33,699 nt of DNA from NCBI GenBank assembly GCA_003427395.1, contig BFEA01000070.1:2860023-2893721 (forward strand). Direction: 5' to 3'. The notes beneath the pieces were generated by a model, which was not told the origin of the DNA, made no database searches, and saw nothing but the letters and a program-made list of their open reading frames with translations. Each line of letters begins with the position of its first letter. Position 1 is the stretch's first letter. The position numbers and the translations under genes are program-made. The DNA comes from Chara braunii (lineage: Eukaryota > Streptophyta > Charophyceae > Charales > Characeae). This document shows, piece after piece, positions 1 to 8,685 of the stretch.

Positions 1-35
1 ACACACACACACACGCACACACACACACACACACA
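1..35. repeat. (CA)n microsatellite at window start
   Basis: Nearly pure CA dinucleotide run with one G interruption. It directly precedes the hammerhead element. The window also ends in (CA)n, so both contig ends probably reflect assembly breaks in microsatellites. Confidence 0.95.
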
Positions 36-42
36 TCAATCA

Positions 43-179
43 AGGGATTTTGCAGATTGTTGAGGGTTCAGCCTCCTGATGAGTCTCCGACGAAATAGTT
101 AATCACAGCCCTTTGTTTCTTGTCCTCTTCTCTCTCTCTACCTACGGTTTACCGGGCAGCTCTGTTTGACGATATATAC
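43..179 (+). repeat. 5' LTR-like arm of retrozyme-like element
   Basis: Aligns with 550-698. Shared blocks are the hammerhead, the T/C-rich segment, CTACGGTTTACC and GGCAGCTCTGTTT. Compared with the other arm it lacks about 8 nt inside ribozyme stem II. Confidence 0.7.
55..100 (+). ncRNA. Hammerhead ribozyme, type III (copy 1)
   Basis: Core CUGAUGA at 76-82 and GAA at 92-94. Stem I is GAGG (62-65) with CCTC (72-75) and a 6-nt loop. Stem II is GTC (83-85) with GAC (89-91) and loop TCC. Stem III pairs 55-60 with 95-100, six pairs of which three are G-U. The cleavage trinucleotide is GUU at 59-61 with predicted cut after 61; most natural hammerheads have GUC. The core is complete, but the non-C at position 17 and the weak stem III suggest reduced activity. 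Confidence 0.75.
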
Positions 180-549
180 CACGACTTCGCTAGCACCCTG
201 CTACGGTTTTCTCCGGTCAAGTCAAGTGGCAGTGGTCGGGGCGTCACGACGCGGCCATGTTGTGCCTCTAGTGCCAGCAGCGTGTCTATAATGCATTTAT
301 TGGCTATGACAAACCTGTATTTGTTTCGTGGGTGTTTTGCAGGCTTATGACAGGGTATCAACCGACAGTCTGTAAAGTTTTTCATCTGGTGTGGGTGAGT
401 GATGGTCTGCTTTGATTTTCATCACAAGTACATTGAGGGTAGTGGTTGGTAACTTGGTGCCCGTCTCAAGGTATCAGTTGTAGAACAGTCGTTGATGCTT
501 AACCATAATCGGGGTTAAGGTGGATTATCTCTTACAGTATAATGAGTTA

Positions 550-698
550 GGGGATTCTCCATATTGTTGAGGGTTCAGCCTACTAATGAGTCGGCAAAAC
601 TCCGGCGTACCAATTTGTTACAGCCTCTTGTTTTTTTTCCTCTTCTCCCTCTCTGACTACGGTTTACCAGGCAGCTCTGTTTAATGAAATATATACAT
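550..698 (+). repeat. 3' LTR-like arm of retrozyme-like element
   Basis: Second copy of the 43-179 repeat, about 507 bp downstream. It keeps the longer ribozyme stem II (GTCGG with CCGGC) missing from arm 1. The homology stops after an ATATATAC run, just before a 12-bp perfect hairpin. Confidence 0.65.
563..615 (+). ncRNA. Hammerhead ribozyme, decayed (copy 2)
   Basis: Same organisation as the ribozyme at 55-100. Stem I is GAGG (569-572) against CCTA (579-582). The core reads CUAAUGA (583-589), a G5-to-A change. Stem II is GTCGG (590-594) with CCGGC (602-606) around a 7-nt loop. The second core strand reads GTA instead of GAA (607-609). The cut site would follow 568. Two core substitutions predict an inactive ribozyme; the retained 5-bp stem II shows the ancestral form. 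Confidence 0.6.
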
Positions 699-760
699 TC
701 GGCGTTCGGGATGAGCCGAACGCCGAACCCGAACGCTCGAGCGTACGAGACCCCTTGGGG
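698..760 (+). other. Cluster of three hairpins after the hammerhead element
   Basis: TTCGGCGTTCGG (698-709) pairs perfectly with CCGAACGCCGAA (716-727) across a 6-nt loop. It is followed by the self-complementary ACGCTCGAGCGT (733-744) and by CCCC-TT-GGGG (751-760). Role unknown. Confidence 0.85.
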
Positions 761-779
761 ATGCGTTTCGCCATTCGAG

Positions 780-965
780 CCGACGGAAAAAAAAAAAAAA
801 AAAAATCAAATAAATATGAAAACAAGATATGTTATAAAAAACAACAAATAAACAATATTTGCCTGAGCATTACATCCAAATTCCAAATTTGAAATAAAAA
901 TAAAATACAGAAAATAAAACTAATAATAAAATATATATATATATATATAAAGAGAATTAAAATTA
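780..965. other. A-rich spacer with poly-A and (TA)n
   Basis: A run of about 19 A (787-805), A/T-rich sequence and a (TA)n tract (931-949). I see no gene. The poly-A could be a retroposon tail but has no recognisable head. Confidence 0.8.
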
Positions 966-1330
966 GTGCGTGAGCTGCACGTTTTCGACACCGCCATCTT
1001 TGGCATTTTTTTATTTATTTATTTTTGTGCATCCAAATGCCCTAAAAATTTACATATGGGTACTTCAATTAATAAAAAATTCATTAAAAAAATTTCAAAA
1101 AATAATAATTTTTTTTAATGCCCGCAATAAAGTAAAAACAACAAGTAAAAAGTTAAAAAAAACAAAATAGTGAGTGGGCAAGCACGTTTTGACACCGTCG
1201 TCTTTGGCGATTTTTTATTTTTGTTTGGCCTAGCAAAATTACTTCAAAATTTATAGGCATGTACCTCACATCATAGAGAACTCACAAAAGAAAACTCATA
1301 AAAAAAAAGTTATTTTTAGGCACCAAAATA
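966..1330. repeat. Two-copy tandem repeat, about 204 bp
   Basis: Both units start with GTGnGTG, then CACGTTTT, GACACCG and CATCTTTGGC/CGTCTTTGGC, followed by A/T-rich sequence. Unit 1 is 966-1169 and unit 2 about 1170-1330. Substantially diverged; non-coding. Confidence 0.7.
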
Positions 1331-1377
1331 TATTTATATTGATATATATACATGTATATATATATATCATCACAAAT

Positions 1378-1462
1378 AAAACTGCCCGGTAAACCGTAGG
1401 CAGAGAGAGAGAAGAGGACAACAAACGAGGGGCTGTGACAAACTGTTTCGTCGGAGTTTATA
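1378..1462 (-). mobile_element. Truncated hammerhead-element copy next to (TA)n
   Basis: Reverse complement of the arm of the 43-698 element. It has the second half of the ribozyme (ACTCCGACGAAACAG), the CACAGCCCC segment, the CTCT-rich segment and CTACGGTTTACCGGGCAG. The CTGATGA half is missing and replaced by TA-rich microsatellite. Another TA-rich tract (1340-1370) lies at the other end. Confidence 0.75.
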
Positions 1463-1492
1463 TACATATATATCTACAACATAGAAGATTCA

Positions 1493-1548
1493 CTGCCACA
1501 ACATAGAAATATACACTTCCAAGTACCGAAATGTGGCAGTGTATATTT
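1493..1548 (+). other. Two mutually exclusive inverted repeats
   Basis: CTGCCACA (1493-1500) pairs with TGTGGCAG (1532-1539), and AAATATACAC (1507-1516) pairs with GTGTATATTT (1539-1548). The helices interleave and share G1539, so they would form a pseudoknot or alternate. Non-coding. Confidence 0.6.
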
Positions 1549-1610
1549 TCATGTTCTAGCGAGATATTCATTCTTGTTTTGCTCAGCCTATGAATTTTTT
1601 TGTTTTTTGT

Positions 1611-1616
<6 letters not shown>

Positions 1617-1671
<55 letters not shown>
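1617..1671. repeat. (TC)n microsatellite
   Basis: Uninterrupted TC dinucleotides for about 50 bp. Confidence 0.95.
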
Positions 1672-1674
<3 letters not shown>

Positions 1675-1748
1675 CGACTTTTGCATCTGATAGTTCCTTA
1701 GTCCATAGTCACATTGGGATTTTTTTCAATGTATTTATCCGCAGTTAC

Positions 1749-1915
1749 GGACATACTGAGTTATGAAACCTTTTGGGGACTTTGGGCAAATTGTGGCACA
1801 CTCACACTCTGACTATCTCCCTCTGGGACATACTCACACTAGGACTTCGGGCAACTTAGGGCACACTCACACTCTGACTATCCTTATAGCATACCGACAC
1901 TGACACCTTTTGGGA
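1749..1915. repeat. Degenerate tandem repeat, about 77 bp
   Basis: GGACATACT, ACTTTGGGCAA/ACTTCGGGCAA and CACACTCACACTCTGACTAT recur at 1749 and 1826, with a partial third unit ending in CACCTTTTGGG. The phrase CATACTCACACTAGG recurs in the tandem repeat at 10431 inside the LINE, so the two regions share a repeat family. Confidence 0.6.
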
Positions 1916-1989
1916 CAAACACCGGGAGTTGGGAGGACTTGGGTCACAATCTACTTTTCCTTTAATGTATTTGACTAAAATTTTATCTC

Positions 1990-2700
1990 CCTCTCTCTCT
2001 TTGAGGTGTGCTTGGCATGTGCATATGGCAACATGCTCTTCATTGTAGGTGTGTAGCGGGTAAAATTATGGAAAAACCCTGGCCCCCTATCCGTGTCCTA
2101 GAAAGTCGGCATTACGTCGATCCTTTCTTTTTTTTTCCCCTTGTTGGCCTTCCCTCCTTGGTATGTCCATTTGCAAGTACAATTGGTCTCGCCCATCCGT
2201 AGATACTATTGGCATGCAATCATTTTCGTCGTTGATTATGCAAAAGTCCCTTTGTCGTTGGCTTTGTGGGGGCCGATTTTTATTTCACGTGCCGAATGCA
2301 ATGGACTCATCTTTCGTGGTACTTTCACTATTTTTTTGTGACAGTTCCCTGTCGGGTCAGCCCCTAATTCTTTAAGCCCAACCAATTCAATTACCTGTCA
2401 AATCTGAACAGGACGGTTTTTCAGACCCCTTTTATTGTCATTCTAATATTATGGGGAACCCCGTAGCAACCACATCCGTGCTCAAGCCTCTATCGAGGGG
2501 ACATGCGGGAGCTGCACCCGCCAGCAGGTGCCAGTGTGATACTTGCTACAGTAGATGGGCGATACTAGGCAGGGGTCAACCAGTAGCATCAAGATCGTGC
2601 TTCTTTGATGGGCCGGTCACTGTGTCTCCTCTCCGGTCGCTTCCCCCTATGAATATCAGCAGTCTTTGCACAATACCACTCAAGGGGACCAACGCATATC
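1990..2700. other. No recognisable feature
   Basis: Mixed-composition sequence with short ORFs (up to 84 codons) on the plus strand and no protein-like pattern. I see no RNA gene or repeat here. Confidence 0.5.
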
Positions 2701-2739
2701 TCTAGGTGGCGGGCGTCAGGCTTGCCCAGGAAGGTACAC

Positions 2740-2815
2740 GAGGCAAATGGAGATTTGAACCCAAGACCTCCTGCATGTCACTTGTGTGCCTTACCAACCG
2801 AACTAGGCCGCGGTA
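2740..2815 (-). mobile_element. tRNA-like SINE head or tRNA pseudogene
   Basis: The minus strand reads TAGTTCGGTTGG (A-box-like, complement of 2794-2805), then about 30 nt later GGGTTCAAATCT (B-box-like, complement of 2751-2762), which forms a T-arm with a 7-nt TTCAAAT loop and four of five stem pairs. The acceptor stem is not convincing, so a functional tRNA is unlikely. Internal pol III boxes in degraded sequence fit a tRNA-derived SINE; I did not find its tail. Confidence 0.5.
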
Positions 2816-2964
2816 GGGATCGTGTGCCTTTGGACTCAAGGGAAAAATAAAAAAGAAAGGTTTGAGTTTTTTTGTTATGCAGTGTCTCATACCCGTATGT
2901 ATTTTGGGTCGATGCAAAGCAGACGCGGCGGACTGTAGCGTGAACACAAACGTGCAAGTCTTCG

Positions 2965-3245
2965 GAAGGCTGGAATGTGAGAAAAAAATTGTGTTGTTCA
3001 TGGGCGTACCGGAGTGGGTGGAGAGTGGATGGAGTATTTAAGGATGGAGGGGGTAAAAATCAGTTGAGGGGGGACGTTTAAGTTTGTGGGTTGTTTACGG
3101 TTGGTTTTCAGAAAACGGGAATGTGAGAAGGAATTTGTGTTGTTAACGGGCGGACCACGGTGGGTGGAGAGTGGAGGGATTGTTCGAGGGTGGAAAGGGT
3201 GAAGAGCAGACAATGGAGGACGTTTGTGGGTTGTTTACATTTGAT
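2965..3245. repeat. Two-copy tandem repeat, about 150 bp
   Basis: Both copies contain GAATGTGAGAA, TTGTGTTGTT, GGGTGGAGAGTGGA and TTGTGGGTTGTTTAC. The first starts near 2969 and the second near 3118. Purine-rich on the plus strand. Overlapping ORFs are by-products of this composition. Confidence 0.75.
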
Positions 3246-3379
3246 AGTTGCACGTGAGCGAAATGCGTACCGCACGTGCGCACGTTGTGCAGTACAGATG
3301 GGCGACACGAGTGGATGCTTTCGAAATGTCAAAGAAGACTATCATTCACTCACACCAGATGGAAGACTCTATAAATATG

Positions 3380-3489
3380 TAAATATATATATATATGTAT
3401 ATCGCCGAACAAAGTTGTCCGGTAAACCGTAGGTAGAGAGGGAGAAGAGGACAAGAAACGAGGGGTTGTGACAAATTATTTCGTCGGAG
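3380..3489 (-). mobile_element. Truncated hammerhead-element copy
   Basis: Reverse complement of the element arm: ACTCCGACGAAATAA (partial ribozyme), CACAACCCC, T/C-rich segment and CTACGGTTTACCGGACA, ending in a (TA)n tract at 3384-3402. The truncation point within ribozyme stem II matches the copy at 1378-1462. Confidence 0.7.
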
Positions 3490-3496
3490 TGTGGGA

Positions 3497-3541
3497 GGAG
3501 GGCGTGTGGGGGAGGGGGAGCGGCGTTTCCCCTTCCCCACA
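3497..3541 (+). other. G-rich/C-rich hairpin
   Basis: GTGTGGGG plus GGGA pair with TCCC plus CCCCACAC. Related hairpins with different loops occur at about 3683-3722 and 5370-5397 in the flanking direct repeats. Confidence 0.6.
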
Positions 3542-3561
3542 CTTTCACATCGTCACTAGTA

Positions 3562-4335
3562 ATGTCTTTGGAAAATGAACATTACCTTTTTCTCACGCAG
3601 TTGAACATTATCACAAGCACGGAAAAATTTAATATGATCATTTATACGGTAGCTACATAAAATCCCGTAACATGGGGGGAGAGGGGGTGTGGGGGAGGGG
3701 TGTCGAAGCCCCCCTCCCCCATACTTAGAGCTTATCACTAGCTCAAACATACTCGGACATCATCATCGACACAAAAATCTTCAACTTCTTCCCATGTTCA
3801 TCACAAGCGACATGCCACCAACATACCTATTTCAAAGCATGATCGATCCAACAATCATACCTCGAGGTTACGAGCTCAGTTAATGGTAGCCTTGGTTAAT
3901 AGCAAACTCGAAAAACACCAAAACTAATAATTCACAACTGCCATGTCGATCCTCGACCGCTCCTTCCGCTCTCCACTGACCTGGGATGTTGGCGATAGTT
4001 AATGACAAACATGACAAAAAAAAACGAAACTAACAAAAATAAATATAAATAAAATATAAAACAATTTATAAGGTTTCATCACTCTACATTCAAAGACATA
4101 TTTTTTATATCCCTAATGTGGTCTGCATTCCAACACTTGTTGGTTGTGCCTGGTGCTACGCAAAAAAACAATGCATAGTTTACTACACTGCCTCGCCTCA
4201 CCCTCCAGTTCATCATGACGCGGGGTCCCTGCAGTAATGCGAAACTGGTGAGAAAACTTAAGTTGTTCCTGTCACACATCGTACACAATTGCTTAACATC
4301 CCATAATGTCGCATATTGATAAAATATTGCGCAAC
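3562..4335. repeat. Long direct repeat, copy 1 (about 0.77 kb)
   Basis: Matches 5243-6045 over its length. Shared blocks include CTCACGCA, TTGAACAT, ATGATCATTTATACG, AAGCGACATGCCACCAACA, CCTATTTCAAAGCATGAT, CTTGGTTAATAGC, ATGTCGATCCTC and CATATTGAT. No coding pattern. The two copies flank about 0.9 kb and could be the LTRs of a small element, but I could not identify clean TG/CA ends or a target-site duplication. Confidence 0.75.
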
Positions 4336-4342
4336 TCCTTTG

Positions 4343-4604
4343 TTAATAGCTAGGCTATCAACGTGGCCCAGGTCCACTTACCCGACCGGACCAAAAATAA
4401 ATAAAAATATAAAAATATAAATAGTTTTAAATTTTGTAACGAATTTTGATGTGACCTTGCGCCAAACGTTGTTCAGTTTATGTTTCTGCATAACATAGTT
4501 TGTTTTCGGAGTTTTGGGATTTTTTTAATTTATTTATTTTTGGCTAGGACCTTCCCTGGTCCTTGCACGGTCGGGCCGCCTGGCAGGTAGCCTAGGTTAA
4601 TAGC
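4343..4604. mobile_element. MITE-like element with TIRs and 8-bp flanking direct repeat
   Basis: TTAATAGC occurs at 4343-4350 and 4597-4604. The enclosed ends are inverted: TAGGCTATC on the left against TAGGCTACC (complement) on the right, followed on both sides by related CCGACCG, GGACC and CCAAAAATAAATAAA segments. An 8-bp duplication and TIRs starting TAGG fit the hAT superfamily. A related phrase, GGTAGCCTTGGTTAATAGC, in both long direct repeats (near 3886 and 5588) may be related ends or may weaken the duplication reading. Confidence 0.5.
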
Positions 4605-5242
4605 AAAATTTTCATCGCCTGCAATACCAGCATCGGCCACACCACATCCTCGAGTTATCCGACACAAGCAATGCAAAAATAAAAGGTCAGTTTTCAGGAC
4701 ATGTCAATCATTGGACATTGCCGGTTGAGAACAAAGGCTATTGTTATACCCCCCAAAACCCGAAGGTGGTTTATGTCCCAATAGCAACGTGGATTGGATG
4801 TAACGCATGAATCGCAACGTGTTTGTGAAGATGTGTATAAAATTTTTATTGGTTGTAGTTCTATATCTCTTTTTTAAACCCATCCACGTATATGCTCTTA
4901 TTTGAATGTTCTTTGTTGGTGGAACCTTGCTCCATCAAGAGGGATTTTTCGCCTCCTTCTCCTCTCATCTAATATGACTTCACTGCAAACCCTCACCTTT
5001 TTTTTTATCCTCCTCCGACTTCACTACACTGTCGTCTCTGGACATACTATATGTGAATGAGGTAAAGTCATTCGAGTGAGAGGTTTATACCTCACTTGAT
5101 GCAATGCATCAAACTCCATAGGGGTTACCTAAATACATCACTACCGTTGTCCCGTTCGAACATAACAAACCCTAAAAATGAACATATACATTTCCTGCCC
5201 GATAGAGTGAAAATTATAGTGCGTTGTGTTTGGGGCAAAACC
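4605..5242. other. No gene; spacer between long direct repeats
   Basis: Mixed AT-rich sequence. Small palindromes near 5080-5115 (GAGGT with ACCTC; TTGATG with CATCAA). I see no ORF with protein character. Confidence 0.5.
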
Positions 5243-6045
5243 CTGATGACTTTAGAACTCCCTCTCACGCACTTGAACATCATCATAACTTTTTCATAAG
5301 CATGACGAAAACTAGCATGATCATTTATACGACATCTATATAGAATCCTCTAACATGAGGGGGGAAGGGGGTGTGGGGGAGCCACCCCTCCTCCACACTT
5401 GGACCTCATCACCAGCTCGAACATACTCAGACGTCATCACCAACACAAACATCTACGACATGTTCCCTTGTTCATTGCTTCTCATTCGCAAAACAACGCC
5501 ATAACACAAGCGACATGCCACCAACACACCTATTTCAAAGCATGATTGATCCAACAATCACACCTCGAGGCTATGACCTCAGTTGATGGCAACCTTGGTT
5601 AATAGCAAAGCCGAAAAGCACCAAAACCAAGAGGACACAACTGCTATGTCGATCCTCAACCGCTCCTTCCACTCTCCACCCACCTACAATGTTCACGACA
5701 ACTAATCAGAAGCTAGGCGAAATCTTATGAAACCAAAAAATGAAGAAGAAAAAAAAAAAAACACAAATAAATCAACTGGAAAAAAAAATCAATATATAAA
5801 GTTTCAATACTCTATATGGAAAGATAGTTTTTTTTATGCCCCTAATATGGTCGCCATTCCAAAACTCTTTGGTTGTGCCCGCTGATATGTAGCTTCTACG
5901 CAAAAAAAACAATGCATAATTTGCTACACTACCTCGCTTTTCACTCCGTTTCACCATGATGTGAAATCCCTACGACAATAGGAAACTAGTCAGAAAATCG
6001 GAGACGCCCCACAATATCACATATTGATTAAAAATTGTGCTACTC
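5243..6045. repeat. Long direct repeat, copy 2 (about 0.8 kb)
   Basis: Diverged copy of 3562-4335. Differences include about 35 extra bp around 5465-5510 and a shorter loop in the G-rich hairpin near 5370. Confidence 0.75.
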
Positions 6046-6372
6046 TAAGCCATCTCGGCCACGGCCCCGGGTTGCGCCACCACACTGACCGTGGTCTAGC
6101 AATTTGTTGTCATCTAGCGCCACTTTATATTTTCTACGTGTCGACGAGGCCAATACGTTTTTTTTTTTCGGTAGAGGGGCTCAGAAAGGGCGGGGACAAA
6201 AGTGGAGGGAGTACCAAGGTAATAGAGCTATGTCCTCCATTCAGAAACCACCTGTCATGTTAGGTTAGACTGCCTGGTTTGGTTTGATTCTTGGGGTTGG
6301 TTGCAGATGTAGCTTGGGTAGATAGAGTTTTTTTTTTTTTTAAACAATAATCTCTATACTCTTAAAGCAAAG
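6046..6372. other. No recognisable feature
   Basis: Mixed sequence with two poly-T runs. I see no gene or repeat. Confidence 0.45.
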
Positions 6373-6411
6373 AGCGGGTCTCGCGTGGCGCTTCCCACGT
6401 GAGACCCCGCT
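6373..6411. other. 16-bp inverted repeat, short loop
   Basis: AGCGGGTCTCGCGTGG (6373-6388) pairs with CCCACGTGAGACCCCGCT (6394-6411), with one bulge and one mismatch. Transcribed, it would form a very stable hairpin. Confidence 0.8.
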
Positions 6412-6443
6412 CCCAGTTGGGCCCAGGTCGGTTCGGGCCAAGC

Positions 6444-6631
6444 TTCTTTTTTGCGGCGTCCCACTTTTGTTTCCAGTTTGGCGGTAAGTGGTTCGAACAT
6501 AATTTTTTACCGATTCTTTTTTTCGTGTCCGACTATCGTTTCGAGTCCGGTGGTGATTGTCCAAATATGATTTATCTGCGATTTGTTTTTTTATATGTCG
6601 TCGACTGTTCGGGTCGAGGTTGGTTCAGACC
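6444..6631. repeat. Diverged tandem repeat, about 70 bp, three units
   Basis: Units near 6444, 6516 and 6585 each start with a poly-T run, then CGTC/CGAC, TTTC/TTCG and GTGGT/TTGGT-type segments. The first two end in CGATT and GCGATTT. Confidence 0.5.
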
Positions 6632-6872
6632 TCTGTGAATGGAGTGTGGGAGGAGCAATTGTGCAAAATTTGTGTGGAACACTCAGGCAGAAGGCTGAGA
6701 GGGAGCAACTACACACTTTAGGGAATGACGGTGACACAATGGAAGACTTGAGTGTCGTCATCGAGCCTTGGCTGCGAGTAGAGACACCGCTGTTGCATTG
6801 TGGGAAGCAGGAAGCGAGAGGAGGTGCCTAGTACGGACATTACGGGAAGCAGGAGGTGGTGTAGGACGCAAT

Positions 6873-6935
6873 GCTCTCTCTCTCTCTCTCTTCCTCTCCC
6901 TCTCTCCCTCTCTCTCTCTTTTTCTCTCTCTCTCT
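6873..6935. repeat. Imperfect (TC)n microsatellite
   Basis: CT dinucleotides with scattered interruptions. ORFs rich in Ser/Leu or Arg/Glu here are low-complexity artefacts. Confidence 0.9.
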
Positions 6936-7185
6936 GAAGGAAGGATGGTTGACAGGGAGAGGTGTGTGACACGGAAGGGAAGGACGGAGACGCAGTGGAA
7001 GGTATGTACAATTGCCATTACCGATGAGAGTGAAAGCGGTTAAGGAGGTCAGTGAAAGGTGACATGAAGTTGACCTCACGCGTAAAGTGGTCGACAAAGT
7101 GGAAGAGTAGGAAGACGAGTGAGATCGACGACGCAAGGATTAACAGCGGGAAATATGGCAGATCAAGGTATGACCCCAACATCAT

Positions 7186-7194
7186 TTCTTTCTT

Positions 7195-7279
<85 letters not shown>

Positions 7280-7420
7280 AGTCATCTATCACTCATGCCA
7301 CATGGCATATTAGTCGTCATGATGATGACGATGATTCTCTCTCTCTCTCTCTCTTTCACTCTCTCTACAGTCATCCATCGCTCGTGCCATGTGGCATATT
7401 CGTTGTCATGATGATGACGA

Positions 7421-7496
<76 letters not shown>

Positions 7497-7505
7497 ACTC
7501 TCTCT
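7186..7505. repeat. Compound (TC)n minisatellite
   Basis: (TC)n at 7186-7275 is followed by two 92-bp units (about 7279-7370 and 7371-7462). Each has CAGTCATC, ATCGCTCGTGCCATGTGGCATATT-like sequence and CGTCATGATGATGACGATGA, then its own (TC)n run; the last runs to about 7505. The palindromic GCCACATGGC core in unit 1 is GCCATGTGGC in unit 2. Confidence 0.85.
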
Positions 7506-7739
7506 CTCCACATTGTGATAAAAAATAGCAGACGAACTCTTCAATGTGAGCGAGCCACGCATAGAGCACCAACCGACAGGAGGGCTAGGAGAAGAGGCAA
7601 GAGAAGTGATGAGTTGAGGAAGAGAGGCGCCAACAACAGGATGGCTAGGTGGAGGGGTGGCGAGAGGGATGAGCAGAGGCCGAGAGGCGCACGTGAAGGA
7701 GAACCCAGAGAGGGGGGGCAGGAGGAGGGGGGAGGGATT

Positions 7740-8685
7740 GACTGAGTGAGGTGACTTCCTCACCTTTCTTCCCATGACTGCCTGAATGGAGAGTCTTAAC
7801 TTAGTAATGACAGTCAATCTGATTTGTTTGTTAGACCATTCTTTATCGTAAAAAACGCTGGTGTTCCTGCTGGACCACCGCACGTATGGACTGAGCCAAG
7901 TATCCCTAGCCCTTTGAGGTGATCAAGTGGTTAGGCACCCCTCCTAGCATTGTCTATTCCTTTGTCTGTTGAAAGGGGGACGAAATACGATTCATCGTTG
8001 CATGATCCACCGCCAGATGCGGCTTGAGGCCGGACAATCCCACCACAAGTGCATTGTAGACTCGAGGGCCCACTGACATCGTTTACGTCTCATGTCTACC
8101 TTCAACCCGTATTCAGCGAGCCAAACTGGCGTCGGTGTGGCAGCAAGGGCAACTAGCCATAGGACCGACGCATGACGTTGACAGGCTAATTCCTTTAATT
8201 GTTACCAACATCGCATCAAATATGTTTCGATGCGCTCCGGATCAACCTCCAGGAGTTGGGCCCACCTATTCCTAGCAACCACCAAGGGTTGCTTTAGGGG
8301 GAGGTGTAGGGAGTATCCCAATTGTAATTATTAGTCGATGAATGGAATATTCTGACCTCTTTTACCTCTGGCTCTCCACTCCCACAATGTTGGATCAAGT
8401 TTCAACGAGAGATCGGGTTTGACCCAACAAAAACAGTGCACTGCAGGGAATCATTAAAATCATGTGTTCTATAACCCTTACCTGATTCAGTTGTAACCCA
8501 ACCTTAGGTTGGTCCTCGTTGGCACTCCAGATAAGCGCATTGCTCGGTAGACAATCCCAACATTGGAATACACGTTTACAGTCCCCTTCAATTGATAGTA
8601 GTTTTCATAACTTAGTAGTGTCCGAGGATGAACTTGCGTACCAAGTGTCTGGGGGTTCAGTTATTACTAAGAACAATAATTCCCT
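7740..8685 (-). pseudogene. LINE ORF2: C-terminal zinc-binding-like region
   Basis: Minus-strand translations with stops include CKRVFQCWDCLPSNALIWSA (about 8590-8520), STMHLWWDCPASSRIWRWIM (about 8060-8000, similar to the HLFW-C---IW pattern of RT-associated zinc-binding domains) and SSRNTSVFYDKEWSNKQIRL (about 7870-7810, similar to the extreme C-terminus). Together they extend the ORF2 remnant to about 7740. Confidence 0.65.

Larger units (their letters stand above)
43..698 (+). mobile_element. Retrozyme-like non-autonomous retroelement with two hammerhead ribozymes
   Basis: Two direct repeats, about 43-179 and 550-698, share long blocks: GAGGGTTCAGCCT, then a T/C-rich stretch, then CTACGGTTTACC and GGCAGCTCTGTTT, ending in an ATATATAC run. 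Each begins with a type III hammerhead ribozyme. About 370 bp of sequence without a convincing ORF lies between them. Established knowledge: plant retrozymes are small non-autonomous elements with hammerhead ribozymes in LTR-like repeats and are transcribed into circular RNAs; Penelope-like elements also carry hammerheads. Inference: cleavage after 61 and after 568 would release a monomer of about 507 nt. I see no RT, no certain primer-binding site and no target-site duplication. Stem II of the first copy is shortened and the second copy has core mutations, so this copy is probably old. Confidence 0.6.

Noticed and set aside
470-480. GGTATCAG as an initiator-tRNA primer-binding site
   Set aside because: Matches 8 nt of the usual TGGTATCAGAGC site but lies far from the end of the 5' arm, so it is not where a primer-binding site belongs.
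7371-7883. 170-codon minus-strand ORF
   Set aside because: Its first part is the LINE C-terminus and the rest is Pro/Ser-rich translation of repeats ending in Arg-Glu from a TC microsatellite. Not an independent gene.
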